From positions 96,704,979 to 96,768,978 of the forward strand of contig OZ022501.1 in NCBI GenBank assembly GCA_963989385.1: 64,000 nucleotides of DNA, read 5' to 3'. This document shows, one piece after another, positions 11,495 to 22,560 of this stretch. A model generated the notes under the pieces. It was not told the origin of the DNA and ran no database searches. It saw only the letters and a list, made by a program, of their open reading frames with translations. This DNA is from Ctena decussata (Eukaryota > Mollusca > Bivalvia > Lucinida > Lucinidae). Position 1 is the first letter of the stretch. Every line of letters begins with the position of its first letter. The position numbers were made by a program, and so were the translations under genes.

Positions 11495-11545
11495 TTCCCT
11501 GTGGAGAGCCAGTGTCCCCGGGTTCGATACCCGGTCGGGCCACTT
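11495..11545 (+). mobile_element. tRNA-derived SINE fragment
   Basis: CCGGGTTCGATACCCGG is a perfect T stem-loop with a pol III B box, but no matching 5' acceptor strand or A box lies at the right distance. It is therefore a truncated SINE and not a tRNA gene. Confidence 0.5.
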
Positions 11546-11794
11546 ACTTTCGTTTCTCTTTCCGCTGATTCAAGATTGGCAGTTGTCAGCTACTGGCGAA
11601 AGTATGTGCACTTAGTACTGGTTAACCGCTTAGTAGATCTAAGCCTGCCCAGGAATAGTGTGATTATGGTAACTGACCCCCGATATGACCGTAGCTGCTT
11701 ACCGGGTCTGCAGTGTTGTCATCAGACATTCTCATTAAGCATATTTATTCTAGATATTCGGTTTTAATACCTGCGAGAACATTGTAGATCCTGG

Positions 11795-12250
11795 TCAGAA
11801 TGCTCTGATCTGGGCCTGCAGCGGCGCCAACATATATATGCACCGCATCACGACAAAACAAAGTGGCGTGTGCGCCCAGCGAAATTTCAGAGCAGCCTGA
11901 GCATCCGCCCAATCTGATCAGAGTCTTTGCTGTGCACTGAAAGGGTAGCATGGGTCTAAACTGCCCTCGTGCGGACAGCAAGGACTCTGATCAGACTTAG
12001 CGAATGGCCAGGCTGACCTGAGTTTTTACTGTCCGTACATGCTTTGTTGGTTTAGTCGTGTTGCGGCTCATATATATTTATGTACAACATAAAATTTTGT
12101 TTTAGATAAACTTGTAGCTCCTGGTAAGATTGCTCTGATCTGGGCCCGCAGTGTGGCCAATAGACCTTAATCAGATTACTCTGATCTGGGTCTGCAGTGT
12201 TGCCAACAGACATCCTTTTGCATCATATATGTTCAAGATATTGGGCTTAA
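11795..12250. repeat. Degenerate copies of the GATCAGACTGGGCGGATG family
   Basis: Phrases such as CTGATCTGGGCCTGCAG and TTGGTTTAGTCGTGTTGCGGCTCA recur. These match parts of the complete MITEs at 20381-20604 and 35521-35756. Copies here are partial and nested. Confidence 0.5.
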
Positions 12251-12312
12251 GCCTGTGAAATTACAGCTGTATAAAATTTGATTGTAAGTAAATATGCTTA
12301 ACTTTATGTCAC

Positions 12313-14895
12313 TCACGCTATACCATCTAGAACATTTAGATTGCGGACAGAATAATATAGTGCAACGTGAAATTTGAAATTTTCAAATGTCATATACGAC
12401 AAGTGTCCTTTCAGTTTTTGAACTCCAGCGTTGCCTTGTTCATTTACTTGACTGTTTAGTTTTTTTAGTTGTAAATTGGCCAAATAAACACATAGGCTGT
12501 AGCCGATTGAACAAGCTATATGCCCTTTCCAGTGAAATCTGTCTACTAAAAATAACGTATCTTTGAAAAAAGCAGGTTCTCTTAATAAACAGTACTGATG
12601 TAATTTACACGCATTATCATAAATAATGACTTTTGGAGCAGTTTCGAATCTTTGACGGAAAATTTCAAAAGGGTGCTTGGGCGATTCACAGTTACTTAAA
12701 ATACTGAAGCCATAGCATACTCCATGCTGGCAATAGAGCGTGAAAATACCAGGGCTCAGAGTCGGGTGACCCCAAGAGTCTTTACGGCACTGATCCGTTT
12801 TTTTCTCTGATTGTGAATCAGCTTTGTACCTCCCAGGTCCTAGAAGAAGTGGCAGTGTAGGGAAAACATCGAACGGTTTGGGGTCTTTTTTCGAATACAT
12901 GGACTGGTCCGGTATTGTTTCTCTCTGAATTTTTCCACACATGTCTAATAGTTCCGAAAGAAGTTGGCATATATTGATCGGAATAATGTCTGGGCAGCCG
13001 GAGAGAAAACTGCCGATTACGGGGGCTTTCTGTAAAAGAAATAACATTTTCTCCGAATGCACACTCTGGGTAACATTCTCTCTTGTCTGAACAATCTGCT
13101 TAATCGTTTCGTTTACAGCCTGATCACCACCCGATTGCACAATTCCATATACTGGCGTGTTTCTCCCAAGCTCGCTGAAGAGAAGACGAAAATGTGTTGG
13201 AAGCTGGCCGAGCTCCATTATTTCCTCCACGAGTGACGCAAGACTTTGCTTGTTTTCGGACTTTAAAAGATCTAATAGTTCTCCGAATTCACAGCGAGAA
13301 AGTGGCAGGCTCTTTATAGGTTTTGTTGGGATCTTGCGCCGTGATTGCTGAGAAGTCTCCCCGGAAAGTTTCAGAAGCAGTTTCCTCGTCCTGGCTGACT
13401 TGACGAAAGTTCTTTCCTTATGCCGTATACCTTGAATTGGTGTGGTGTTCAATTCTTTGTTTTCTTTCAGATTTGGCAGAAAGTCTTTCCTCATGCCTAC
13501 GTCTGTCGCATCACAGATAATAACATCCGGAGCAGGGCCACATAAACCGCATTGAAATGAGCGTTCCAGTCGAATGTTGAGTAGTCGGGAAAACGCATTC
13601 CATGCCCGACGCAAGACAGAAAGGGGGATAACTTCCGAGTTACTCATTGTCTTGTTGGTAGCAGTAAAATGACGGTGCATGGAAACTAGTGGGCTTCCTG
13701 TTTCAACCATGGTGTGTAGATATTGGAATAGGACACCATAGTATACCAGATTTTTATTGTCTAAGTTAAAGAGAAGGTCTGACTGCCCATCATAATATAG
13801 TCTGCACTTGCAACTTCCAGTCGATGGTAAATAAAAGGTCATTCGGGGCGCTGAGTCGTCAGAATTGATGCTCACATGCGATTTATGAATTACTACAGAT
13901 GAACATGCGATCCATTTCATTTCCAACGGATCACGTTTATCCCATTTAAACCCATGTTCGCAGCAATCTTCAATTATGCTTGGTACGAATTTCGACGGAA
14001 AAGTTCTTTCCTGCCGTTCATATTCGTCGAAGAGGGTTTTCAGTTTTCCCGTCAAAGGAAACTCGATCTGAGCTTTTGATATAGCCGAATAAGTCTGGGT
14101 TCGCTGGGACTCCTCTTCAGCGAGATTGACGTCGAAATCAACCATGGCATTTTCTCTGGATACCCACTGTTTGTATGTGACTATATGGTCGCAGGCATAT
14201 ACATTTGTCGAACACGCGGAGCATCTCATTCTAGCTCTACCGGACCTATCTTTATGTAATAAACCATAACCCAGTGCACGACTATATGCAGCTATAATGA
14301 GCGGAGACGCACATAACTGGTCTACGTGTCTTTCATTTTCTTGTTCTTCCCCGTCGTCGTCGTCGTCATCCGAGTTGTCAAGGGTATCAGGATCAAAGTT
14401 GCCTCCTGCAATATCCTTGAACATGCCTATAGAATCCAGCCGCCTAACATGCATACATTGCATGCCTTTTTCCTTGGAAATAAACTCGCGCAGGCTTTCC
14501 TCTTCAATACGGCGATTTATCGCCATCAGACGTGCCTTATGTCCAGCATATTGTTCACACGAACACAGGATAAGTGGGACAGTCCTGTCATCGTCAGAAA
14601 ACAAAGTCAACTGTAAAAGGCAGTATTTGTTGATCAAGTTGCCATTTGAGTCACAGTCAGCCACTGCAAAGTGTCCCTTTTGTGATAAAGCAAAGTACTG
14701 TCCACTAGCCATTAAACTTGAGATGTAGTTTATTTCGGGGGGAGTTCTTCTCTCGCCCAGTGTCATCTTGGAGATCCCACGTACAACAGTTTCCTGCCCA
14801 TCTTTAGTGGCTTGCTTTTTCTGCGCTGTCACTGCTTTGGTTTTCTGTAACGTCAATACCTTGCCGTTTGTTGATTTCTTGATACTAAATGCCAT
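12313..14895 (-). CDS. KDZ (Kyakuja-Dileera-Zisupton) superfamily transposase
   Basis: The 860-residue uninterrupted protein has an N-terminal SWIM-like zinc cluster (CSC at 111-113, CMH at 147-149). A poly-Asp stretch follows near 176-181, then a second cluster (C225, C228, C235, H237). The RNase H-like core has GPAPDVIICDATDVG (D462/D465), VIIYDNACKLHQYC (D760), the family signature VDRFHWKGHIAC (785-795) and LNSQVNEQ (E819) before a helical tail. These are the hallmark blocks of KDZ transposases, also found in animal HMGXB3-like proteins, which cut and paste DNA. The Met lies 6 nt after TTTTCTCAG, a good acceptor, so an upstream exon is likely. GTGAGT overlaps the stop, so a short 3' exon is also possible. 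The long ORF suggests recent activity. Exact KDZ subfamily not assigned. Confidence 0.85.
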   Translation of the reverse strand: MAFSIKKSTNGKVLTLQKTKAVTAQKKQATKDGQETVVRGISKMTLGERRTPPEINYISSLMASGQYFALSQKGHFAVADCDSNGNLINKYCLLQLTLFSDDDRTVPLILCSCEQYAGHKARLMAINRRIEEESLREFISKEKGMQCMHVRRLDSIGMFKDIAGGNFDPDTLDNSDDDDDDGEEQENERHVDQLCASPLIIAAYSRALGYGLLHKDRSGRARMRCSACSTNVYACDHIVTYKQWVSRENAMVDFDVNLAEEESQRTQTYSAISKAQIEFPLTGKLKTLFDEYERQERTFPSKFVPSIIEDCCEHGFKWDKRDPLEMKWIACSSVVIHKSHVSINSDDSAPRMTFYLPSTGSCKCRLYYDGQSDLLFNLDNKNLVYYGVLFQYLHTMVETGSPLVSMHRHFTATNKTMSNSEVIPLSVLRRAWNAFSRLLNIRLERSFQCGLCGPAPDVIICDATDVGMRKDFLPNLKENKELNTTPIQGIRHKERTFVKSARTRKLLLKLSGETSQQSRRKIPTKPIKSLPLSRCEFGELLDLLKSENKQSLASLVEEIMELGQLPTHFRLLFSELGRNTPVYGIVQSGGDQAVNETIKQIVQTRENVTQSVHSEKMLFLLQKAPVIGSFLSGCPDIIPINICQLLSELLDMCGKIQRETIPDQSMYSKKDPKPFDVFPTLPLLLGPGRYKADSQSEKKTDQCRKDSWGHPTLSPGIFTLYCQHGVCYGFSILSNCESPKHPFEIFRQRFETAPKVIIYDNACKLHQYCLLREPAFFKDTLFLVDRFHWKGHIACSIGYSLCVYLANLQLKKLNSQVNEQGNAGVQKLKGHLSYMTFENFKFHVALYYSVRNLNVLDGIA

Positions 14896-14901
14896 CGCCT
14901 G

Positions 14902-15016
14902 AGAAAATAATCATTTTTTATCAGGAATTTGAAGCTTAAAGTAATTTATAAAGTTCATATGTATTATTATTATTATTATTATACAGTTCTACTACAAACA
15001 GAATTGAGAAGTTTGT

Positions 15017-15047
<31 letters not shown>

Positions 15048-15759
15048 ATCGTTTATTAATAGCTCAGGTCATGTTATATGACATAAGAGCAAATATTCAT
15101 ACAATACAACATTATGTATATATGGAAACACATATTTGATTAACTTATTTCTGGCATTATTATATTAGTTGCTTAATTCATATGAAATGTTTGATCAAAG
15201 ATTTTTAAGAACTATGAATTCCGTGTTCACCATTAAACCATATTACCGCATTTACCACAAAATATTCAGATATGGAGATTCAGGTCAGAATGCTACAAAA
15301 GTGCAATCTGATCAGTGTCTCTTCAATCAACCAGCACTGCGTCCAAATTTGAAGAAGTTTGACTGAATGGTGAGAATAGAATTTACTAGGTGCATATAAT
15401 AATAAGCCATTTTTCGCAGGTTTTGGCGGCAAGATTTTGTGATGACCAATATATATTGTCACTTTTCACTGTGATTATATAGCAACATTAACTGACACGT
15501 GTCAATTTCATTAAACTTGTATTTATTGCAGGTAGTTTAGTTTCGCCGCGCGCAATATATTTCACCAGTATTATTATTTTCATTATTATCATCATGCGTG
15601 TTTTTATTATTATTACTCATTATTTATTCATGTTCAGTTTTAAAAGTAAAAGTTGTCAAAATGCAAATTTTCATTTTTTTCCATATACGTAAATGGAAAC
15701 TTTAAGTTGCCATAGCCTGTGATTTGGATAAAATACAAAAACAGAATTATTAGTTATTA
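14902..15759. other. Spacer between the two transposon genes
   Basis: Contains short ATT and CAGA runs but no gene. Because the KDZ gene and the NRF1-like gene diverge, this side may hold the KDZ promoter and a 5' non-coding exon, which I cannot place. Confidence 0.4.
15020..15045. repeat. (CAGA)n microsatellite
   Basis: Six uninterrupted CAGA units. Confidence 0.9.
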
Positions 15760-15910
15760 GTTCCCCACTGCCTATAGATGCTATATATGAAATTTGGTAA
15801 CAGTGGGCCTTGTAGTTTCAGATGAGATGTCGTTTGAAAATATTGATGGACGACTGATGTCTGCCTATACTATAAGCTCACCTGTGAGCCTTCGGTCCGG
15901 GGGAGCTAAA
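15760..15910 (+). mobile_element. Truncated tandem-core element, 3' end
   Basis: Ends with GATGGACGACTG, then the hairpin AGCTCACCTGTGAGCC, then GGGGGAGCTAAAA. This is the same terminal design as 3637-6248 with little of the core left. Confidence 0.6.
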
Positions 15911-16439
15911 AATGGAGAAAATGTCAGAAAATGTCAGTGTTTCTAAGTTTCAGAAATTTAATGTTCAAATATACTAAGCATTGTATAAAAATGGCAGCTT
16001 CTGATCGGCTACTTCCTGTTACGGATGACATATGTACTAGTATTTGCTATCAATTATTAATGTCCGTTGCGGACTTTTCTACCTCACAGTTCGGACAGGT
16101 CTACTTCACATATCATTAAATTTAAAGATAGTTTTTTAATTCTTTCTTGCAAACAGTGTAAACGCTGATCAGACAGCATATCATGGCGCATCTGAGTTCA
16201 CATAAGTCCCCTTTATGCAGATGAGGCAGTAGTTGTACCATGCCTATTAACCCAGTATATCGATAGCTTTCTACATATTTAGTTGATTATAAGTGTGCAT
16301 CAAATCCAGCTGTGATAGTCTACATGTATATGACTGTGGTTATTTGAACTGGAGCCATGCTAAGACAATAAACAGGCTATTGCCGCTATCATCTATGTGC
16401 TAAATAGTTTCACTACAAGCCGTTTCTTTTGAACTAGGC
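15911..16439. other. Spacer, nothing recognised
   Basis: Between two dispersed elements inside the KDZ transposon. I see no gene and no clear repeat here. Confidence 0.35.
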
Positions 16440-17110
16440 GAATCGTCCGAGTAATAGTGTCTGTAAGTCACGAATAATGTACTGCCATTTTTCAGTCAAA
16501 ATTATTTCTAGCTCCATCAAAAACCCATAGGCACAGCTTCAATATGTCAACAATATGTATGTTTCAAAGCGATCCATTGAAAATTGTGGAAGGAGTTGAT
16601 TGCACAAACTCTATACAAAATATTGTCTAAAATGACAAAGTTCAAAACACAGTGGTTCAAAAGGCCCTAACTCTGTCAAAATTAATTCTAGCTCCATCAA
16701 AAACCCACATGCTCAGCTTCAACATTGTTCACAAAGTTGCAAATATTTGTAAGCAAAGTTTGACAAATATGCATTGAAAACTGCAGTAGGAGTTGATTAC
16801 ATAAACTCCATACCCTACAATGCAATGCAAAAAAAAAAAAAACTGTCTAAAATGACTAAGTTCAAAAGGCCGTAATTCTGTCGATATATAATTCAAGCCC
16901 CATCAAAATCTTCAAAATGTCTCCAATATGTATGCAAAAGTTTTAAAAGATCCACTGAAAACTGTAAAAGGAGTTGATTACACAAACTCCATAGTTTGAA
17001 AAGTTTGAAAAAGAACGGTTACAAACTGTGAGAGGAGTTGATTATAGAAAGCGTGACAAATGGACCGACAGACAGACAGACGGACGGACGGACGGGGCAT
17101 AAAAAAGAGG
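16440..17110 (+). mobile_element. Tandem-core element ending GGGGCATAAAAA
   Basis: About four diverged units of about 150 bp (AAAATGACTAAGTTCAAAAGGC, GGAGTTGATTACACAAACTCC) are followed by GACAGACAGACGGACGGACG and GGGGCATAAAAA. The architecture matches 3637-6248 and 37830-39124. No coding potential. Confidence 0.7.
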
Positions 17111-18122
17111 ATTTTATATGTTTTTGTTGGTGTGATGTTTGTAATTAGGCGTCTTATCACCACGCTGAGCATTTACAAACATTTTGCACTATATAATATA
17201 AGAGAAAATTAAATATGCACTTAACCAGGCCAGCATGAGCATGTACTTTTAATCTGGGTATGGATATTTTGCACATGAATTAAACAGTTTTTCTCCCTAT
17301 GCACGTCTCAAGTTCTTTTCGCTTTTTTTTAAGTATAAACTATTCACTGATGGAACAGGCCAGGTAAATCTTAGCAAAAGTTGTTGCTTCTGAGCTAATT
17401 AGGTTTATGACCCAGATAATGACTTAAATTGCCAGGGCTGCAGTCTCACATCAGGTTGCAATCATTACCCTGGAATGGAAATCATAAATGGACCAGATCA
17501 ATAAAATGTGCATCTGGTTCTGATATATTGTTATCTGAACCTAGCAGGAAACCTTTGACAAAAGTCAACAACAAATGTGTCCATAGGACACGGATGCCCC
17601 CGCCCAGTCCCTTGATTAAAGCACTGGCACTGGCAGGTTAACTAGCTTCGCACACAATTCGAATAATGGATATCCATATGATGAATTATGGATACCAAAA
17701 GATCTGGTGAATACTTGATATCCTAATCCATTTATGGATATATCTTTTAATCAAATGACGTATGGCTGCCCCAAAATCAACAGATCATCATATACGGTTC
17801 TGTTTTGCTATCTATGATCCAAAAATCGATTTTAGGATGTCCATTACTTTTGGATATCCAATATTCACCATGGTTTTGGATATCTATAATTCGATTTATG
17901 GATATTTTGGATATTCATAAATCGAAGTTTGTAAATTGTTACGTTATTTCTGAGGTTCAGTATATTTTGATTGGTCTTTGGTGCCTTTTGTTATGTATTT
18001 GCCTTCTGCATCTATTTGCAATTGCAATAATTTAGATAACTCCAAACAGAACAGTTTGAATGAAAAGAATACTTTTCCAGCGTTTTTGAGTGTTAGAATC
18101 GAAATAGTTCAGCTCTAGCATT
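17111..18122. other. Non-coding spacer with ATCCATAA-rich patch
   Basis: From about 17660 to 17930 the words GGATATCC and TCCATAA recur in both orientations. Otherwise nothing recognisable. Confidence 0.4.
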
Positions 18123-18258
18123 AAATTGTTGAGTAATTACTCACTGTTTGTCGGTCAATTGTAAGTAGATATATCACTCGCGCTCGGCCCTCGTGATATG
18201 ATCTACTTTACAACCGCCCTCCTAACAGTGAATTAGTACTCAACAATTCACTGTTAGC
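18123..18258. mobile_element. Fold-back MITE
   Basis: TTGTTGAGTAATTACTCACTG is mirrored by CAGTGAATTAGTACTCAACAA, with an inner stem around CGCTCGGCC. Compact palindromic element without coding capacity. Confidence 0.65.
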
Positions 18259-18642
18259 GCTGATCTTTTTCTTAAATAACCCATATTTATGTGAAATATA
18301 TGATGGGTTAGCTGGAATCATGAAACAAAAAAATCTCGAGAAGTATGTAATATTACCTTCTAAATATCCGGAAACACAGTAAAAATTGAAATTCTACAAC
18401 TAGTCAATAAGGTGAAGGAGATTGTAGTAAAATGTCTGGTTTATAAAGGCAAAATATAGTTACATGATGAAATATACCGCCAGATATTGCATCCCGCTGT
18501 TCTACTACAGCTTGAAGCATATTTCAATAAATATGCCAAGTTTCACAAAAGTGTGAAGTGGAATTTCGTCGCATATACCCACATCTACAGGATATGGAAG
18601 TGGACCAAGAAAGTGTTGTGCGTATGAATGAAAAACAACAGC

Positions 18643-18647
<5 letters not shown>

Positions 18648-18690
<43 letters not shown>
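18648..18690. repeat. (CA)n microsatellite
   Basis: More than 20 uninterrupted CA units. Confidence 0.95.
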
Positions 18691-18694
<4 letters not shown>

Positions 18695-18904
18695 ACGCTT
18701 TTTAGGGCGGTTGCGAAATCGCCACCAGATTTAGCATACGAGTTCCCAACAATCGTATTTTTGGCTTGTTACAGCAAACCTAAAAACTAACAGAAAATAG
18801 CTCTTAGCTGACGAACATATCGCTCAAATTTGCATTAAGCAATTGCAGTCTTGTATATTATGCTGTTTAATAATAGCAAGTGAAATGATTAAAATCTTAA
18901 AGAC

Positions 18905-18985
18905 TATCCATTCAGAAGAAGGAACATGGGCCAGACTACGTAGTTTCGGCTAATAAAGCCTCTTCAGTGACCCTGACAAATAAAT
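18905..18985 (-). repeat. Dispersed fragment of the 382 bp satellite
   Basis: GAACATGGGCCAGACTACGT and CTTCAGTGACCCTGAC are the reverse complement of part of the satellite at 51421-53705. Another fragment lies at 61919-61997. The sequence is therefore an interspersed retroposon-like repeat as well as a satellite. Confidence 0.8.
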
Positions 18986-19486
18986 ATAACCATAGATACC
19001 TTATTTTTAAATTTATATAATTTATTGTAATTATTTATCGGCGGGAGATTACAAATAAAAAAATAAAAAAAACGCGCCAAAATTACGACGTTGGGAAAAA
19101 TGTGTTACCCGAGCCGTAAAATATGTGTATTCGCGTAGAAATAACAAGTTTAGCTTTTGAAAAAGCTTCCTATCCGACCTTCTCTTATAAAATTTTGAAA
19201 GTTGTCGGAGAACGCAGTGACCTATAAAAAGTCATTGGAGAACGGTAACTGATGCAATTTCTATTCATAATAGGCATAAAGTGTGTAGCACATTTTTACG
19301 TAGATTCTTCAGTGACCCTGACAAATAAATATAATAAGCCCAAATTCATAAGCCCAAAGTGCACATTTGGCATCCCCATAGAGAACAGCCCTGGGGTAGT
19401 TTCAGTGTCATAAAATTTCGGGTAGAAGTCCTATCCAATAAACATCTTGCCACAAGATGACATTTACATTCACATGACACTTACCA

Positions 19487-19496
19487 TACTATATAC
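19487..19496 (+). promoter_or_regulatory. Candidate TATA element for the NRF1-like gene
   Basis: TACTATATAC lies about 60 bases before the first ATG at 19553, which leaves room for a short leader. Weak, position-based evidence only. Confidence 0.25.
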
Positions 19497-19552
19497 AAGT
19501 AGAGAGACTCTAAGATACGGCAGTTCAGATTTGAAAGTGCTTTGTTTCGAAC

Positions 19553-19658
19553 ATGTCACAGAAACCTCGTGTTGGACAAAATGCATCTAATGCATTACGG
19601 ACTTACAACAGAGTAATTGGAAATGTCAAGACACAGTGCGACAAGTTCAAAGAACTAG
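19553..19658 (+). CDS. NRF1/EWG-like protein, exon 1
   Basis: First coding exon of a three-exon gene of 1,293 coding bases (430 residues). ATG opens MSQKPRVGQNASNALRTYNR, then continues to KFKELG, and the donor is G|GTAAGC in phase 1. It joins exon 2 (TTTCAG|GA ACT) to complete a Gly codon. The basic segment NVKTQCDKFKEL aligns by eye with the basic helix at the start of the NRF1 DNA-binding domain. The start was chosen as the first ATG of the open exon, with a TATA-like sequence upstream. Confidence 0.75.
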
Positions 19659-20380
19659 GTAAGCTCGTTACATTCCTGCGCTTTGCACGCCTCTATTGAT
19701 ATTCATTTACTTATTAACAGGGCTGCGATATTTTCATTTTTTTTTTCTTAAATTTATCTATTACTTAAAGCTTAGCTTTGCAATTGTATTTAACAACCTG
19801 CAGAAAAAATTAGTTACTACATTCTGTCAGTCCATATGGTGAAAACACGCGGGATACATAACACTGTTTACTCGCCACAAAAATTAAAAATTAATTGAAA
19901 TACTCTGTTTACTGGCTAGAGACGCGTAAAATTTCTAAATCACAAAATCACCATAATTTTGTCAGAAATACCTGTTTTCTCCAAATAATAACAAAAAATA
20001 AATAAAATAAAGAAAAAAGTGAAAATAAATAAATAAACAGCTGCAAAACTGCAAACCTTCGGGTTGTCTGTAACATCTGCACATAGTTTCATGTTTCATC
20101 GCTTTTAACCTGTGGACGAAGTTGAACATAAAAAAGAAACTTTTTTTTGACAGATTTTTGTAAATTCTAGTTAAACTTTTGTCAAATTTGGCCACATTAG
20201 CGCAGTGTGTCTGAATCTTCACTCTTTGTACAGTCCATGAAGTGAGATTCTGAGATTTTTGATCGGTCATTTTAATTCCCATTGACTTCCTTTATTTTTT
20301 CTCCCCACTGACTTCCTTTATTTTTCTCTCGTCAAGCATCTCTCTTTTCTTTCTCACTCTCTCTTGAAGTCGGCTCGAAA

Positions 20381-20604
20381 TGAGCCGCGAGACGAAAAAA
20401 ACAACAATGTGCTTGTTCGCGCCTTGTGCAGATTCATAAATGGACCAGTCTGATCACTCCTCATTTAGCGCTTAAAGGGTAGCTAAGAGACTAAGCCACC
20501 TCCATGCGTACAGTGAAGATTCTGATCAGACTGGGCGGATGCCCAGGCTGATCTGAGTCTGCGCTTGGCGCACAACCTTGTTGGTTTTCTCGTGTCGCGG
20601 CTCA
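20381..20604. mobile_element. MITE with TGAGCCGCGA termini
   Basis: TGAGCCGCGAGACGAAAAAA pairs with TTCTCGTGTCGCGGCTCA. The interior holds the palindromic phrase GATCAGACTGGGCGGATGCC. Same family as 35521-35756. It sits in intron 1 of the NRF1-like gene. Confidence 0.75.
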
Positions 20605-21067
20605 AATACTGTCTCAAAGAGCCATTTCGAAAAATCTATGTAGAACATATATTGTAACAATATCTATATAAGGATACGAACGGAAGCAAAATGCTTATAG
20701 TTCTTCTCCTTTAAATTCGATCTGGTGAACATATGGTTGCGAAAAAAATCTATCAACTACGAGCTTACATAGTTTGTAATAATCAACATAGTGAAATATC
20801 CAGTCAACAGATTATTTTTAAAAAAGAATATGTTTCAGGAAGAAAAAAAAAAATGAAAAACATACATGTATAAAATATTAGAATGAAGACAACTAAATGG
20901 AAAAGAAAGAAATTTCACCCCTTGCTCTCTTGTTTATGGAGGTTCGAGAACTCCATCAGCTTATCTTGAACAATTTCGAAATTTGTACTTATATGCTTTA
21001 CAACTGCATTCAATGTTATAGTTTGGCATTCCATAGGCAAAGTTCGAACGCGACATTTTTATTGTTC

Positions 21068-21182
21068 ATGTCCCACCAGGCACATGACGTCAAAATGTCG
21101 TCGTACTGACGTCGATGCGACGTGTTTATATCGCAGCGACGTCGATACGACGTCATTACAACGTTGTGTGCCTGCTGGGGTT
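21068..21182. mobile_element. Palindromic MITE with CCCACCAGGCACA termini
   Basis: Ends CCCACCAGGCACA and TGTGCCTGCTGGG flank a core rich in ACGTCG and GACGTC. Fold-back, about 115 bp, intron 1 of the NRF1-like gene. Confidence 0.7.
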
Positions 21183-21273
21183 TGTCATGTTTATTTTTCG
21201 TCTAAGTATATGTTACATACCAAGGAAGAATTTCAACAAAATACAATTATCTACGTATAATCCGTTATTTCAG

Positions 21274-21642
21274 GAACTGTGAGTGGTAAACCTTTGAGAA
21301 TGGCTGTTGTCTTCACTACACGAGACGGCATGATTCAGTGTCTAGGCGCTCAGGAGTGGACAAACATTATCATGGAAAACTGCGCGGACGAACTTATTCA
21401 GAGCCTGACAAACCAAGAAACACATGCAAGCTCAACAAATGCCCGCGTCGCCTTACTGCGCCTGCCTAAGCCCGTCTCCCAGTTGAATTCTAAAACACTG
21501 CAGAGCATAATCCCATTGGCAATGAAGAATCTACAAGGCGGTGGTTACATCAAGTGGGAACAAGCGTCTGCGAAACCAGAGTGGTGGCCGGAAGACGTGG
21601 TCTTTGCTAATGTGAAACAGCGACCAGCCGAACAAAGTGGAG
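21274..21642 (+). CDS. NRF1/EWG-like protein, exon 2 (DNA-binding domain)
   Basis: Acceptor TTATTTCAG, donor G|GTATGT, phase 1 on both sides, 369 bp. It encodes residues 36 to 158. The block PLRMAVVFTTRDGMIQCLGA resembles the NRF1 strand region around VLCISPSKP..FKVFGA. Then LQSIIPLAMKNL and KPEWWPEDVVFANVK (about 136-150) align with NRF1 AFIPEMLKY and KPIWWPEDIPWANVR. NRF1 and Drosophila EWG are nuclear transcription factors binding palindromic GC-rich sites (TGCGCATGCGCA). The match is by eye and from memory, but the WWPED/ANV block is diagnostic. Bases just after the donor belong to a mariner-type insertion. Confidence 0.8.
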
Positions 21643-21647
21643 GTATG

Positions 21648-22560
21648 TACGAGGGGTGTTCGAAAAGATTTGCAAATGGCCTCATGACTTTGTTTAGGGA
21701 CAAGCTGGGTACAACTGCTTTGCATTTACTAAAAGCACTGCATTTTGGCTTTCAGATGATACCAAACACTATACAAAGACACTTTTCCTTATTGAGTTAC
21801 AACTCATTTTAATAGGTCCCAGTCATACCACTGAGATAATTTTATATATAAAATCTTTTCAGTGTTACGCATTCAAGCCGAATATCCTTGTAAATACAAA
21901 ATTAATTTTTGTCATTTGCTTGTCCATCGTTTTCTACAATATCCATACAGAAGTTAGAAGCGTTGCAACTTTTATCGATTTATTCCTTGCAAAGCAATGC
22001 GCAGTTCTAATGACGTTACTGAAATTTACGTCAACGTCATTTTTGAAAGCTTGCAGACGCTTCGTTTGTGGTATTAATTTGAATTTATTGACAGATTTTC
22101 ATTGACCCATGTAAATGCTCTTGCTAACAAGATTTTGAATGCTAATACACTTGTTTACATTACAAAATCATCAAATTTTGGTAGAAAGTGTGAAATTGCC
22201 ACAACATAAAGTACGGATAATCCGTATTTCCGGGCCAGTAGGGAACCTATATTAAAAATAATTTCCGCGATATTTACAGGACAGCATTGTCTGGGCATTG
22301 TCTTTAATGAACAAAGATAAAGAAAAATCAAATACTGCTGATATATAAATTACGGCCTACTAAAGTAAAATTTTGCAGTGTCTTTAGGGTATACCTCTTT
22401 CAAAGAAGATAAAAATGCAACCTTTTTAAAAAAATGCACCGGTTTTTCAGACTTCTCAACGCATATCATAATTTTATGTGTTTCTGCAATCAGAAGTTCT
22501 GTCTGTTTGGTGGTTATCGAGAAATTACGTCATTTGCAAAACTTTTCGAACACCCCTCGT
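21648..22560. mobile_element. mariner-type non-autonomous element in intron 2
   Basis: TA dinucleotides flank inverted ends ACGAGGGGTGTTCGAAAAG and CTTTTCGAACACCCCTCGT, with TTTGCAAA just inside. TA target and terminus form fit Tc1/mariner. No transposase is recognisable in the 0.9 kb interior. The left end begins only five bases after the exon 2 boundary. Confidence 0.75.

Noticed and set aside
11495..11545. tRNA gene
   Set aside because: T arm is perfect but acceptor and D arms are missing.
14297..14728. 143-codon plus-strand open frame
   Set aside because: Antisense shadow of the KDZ transposase.
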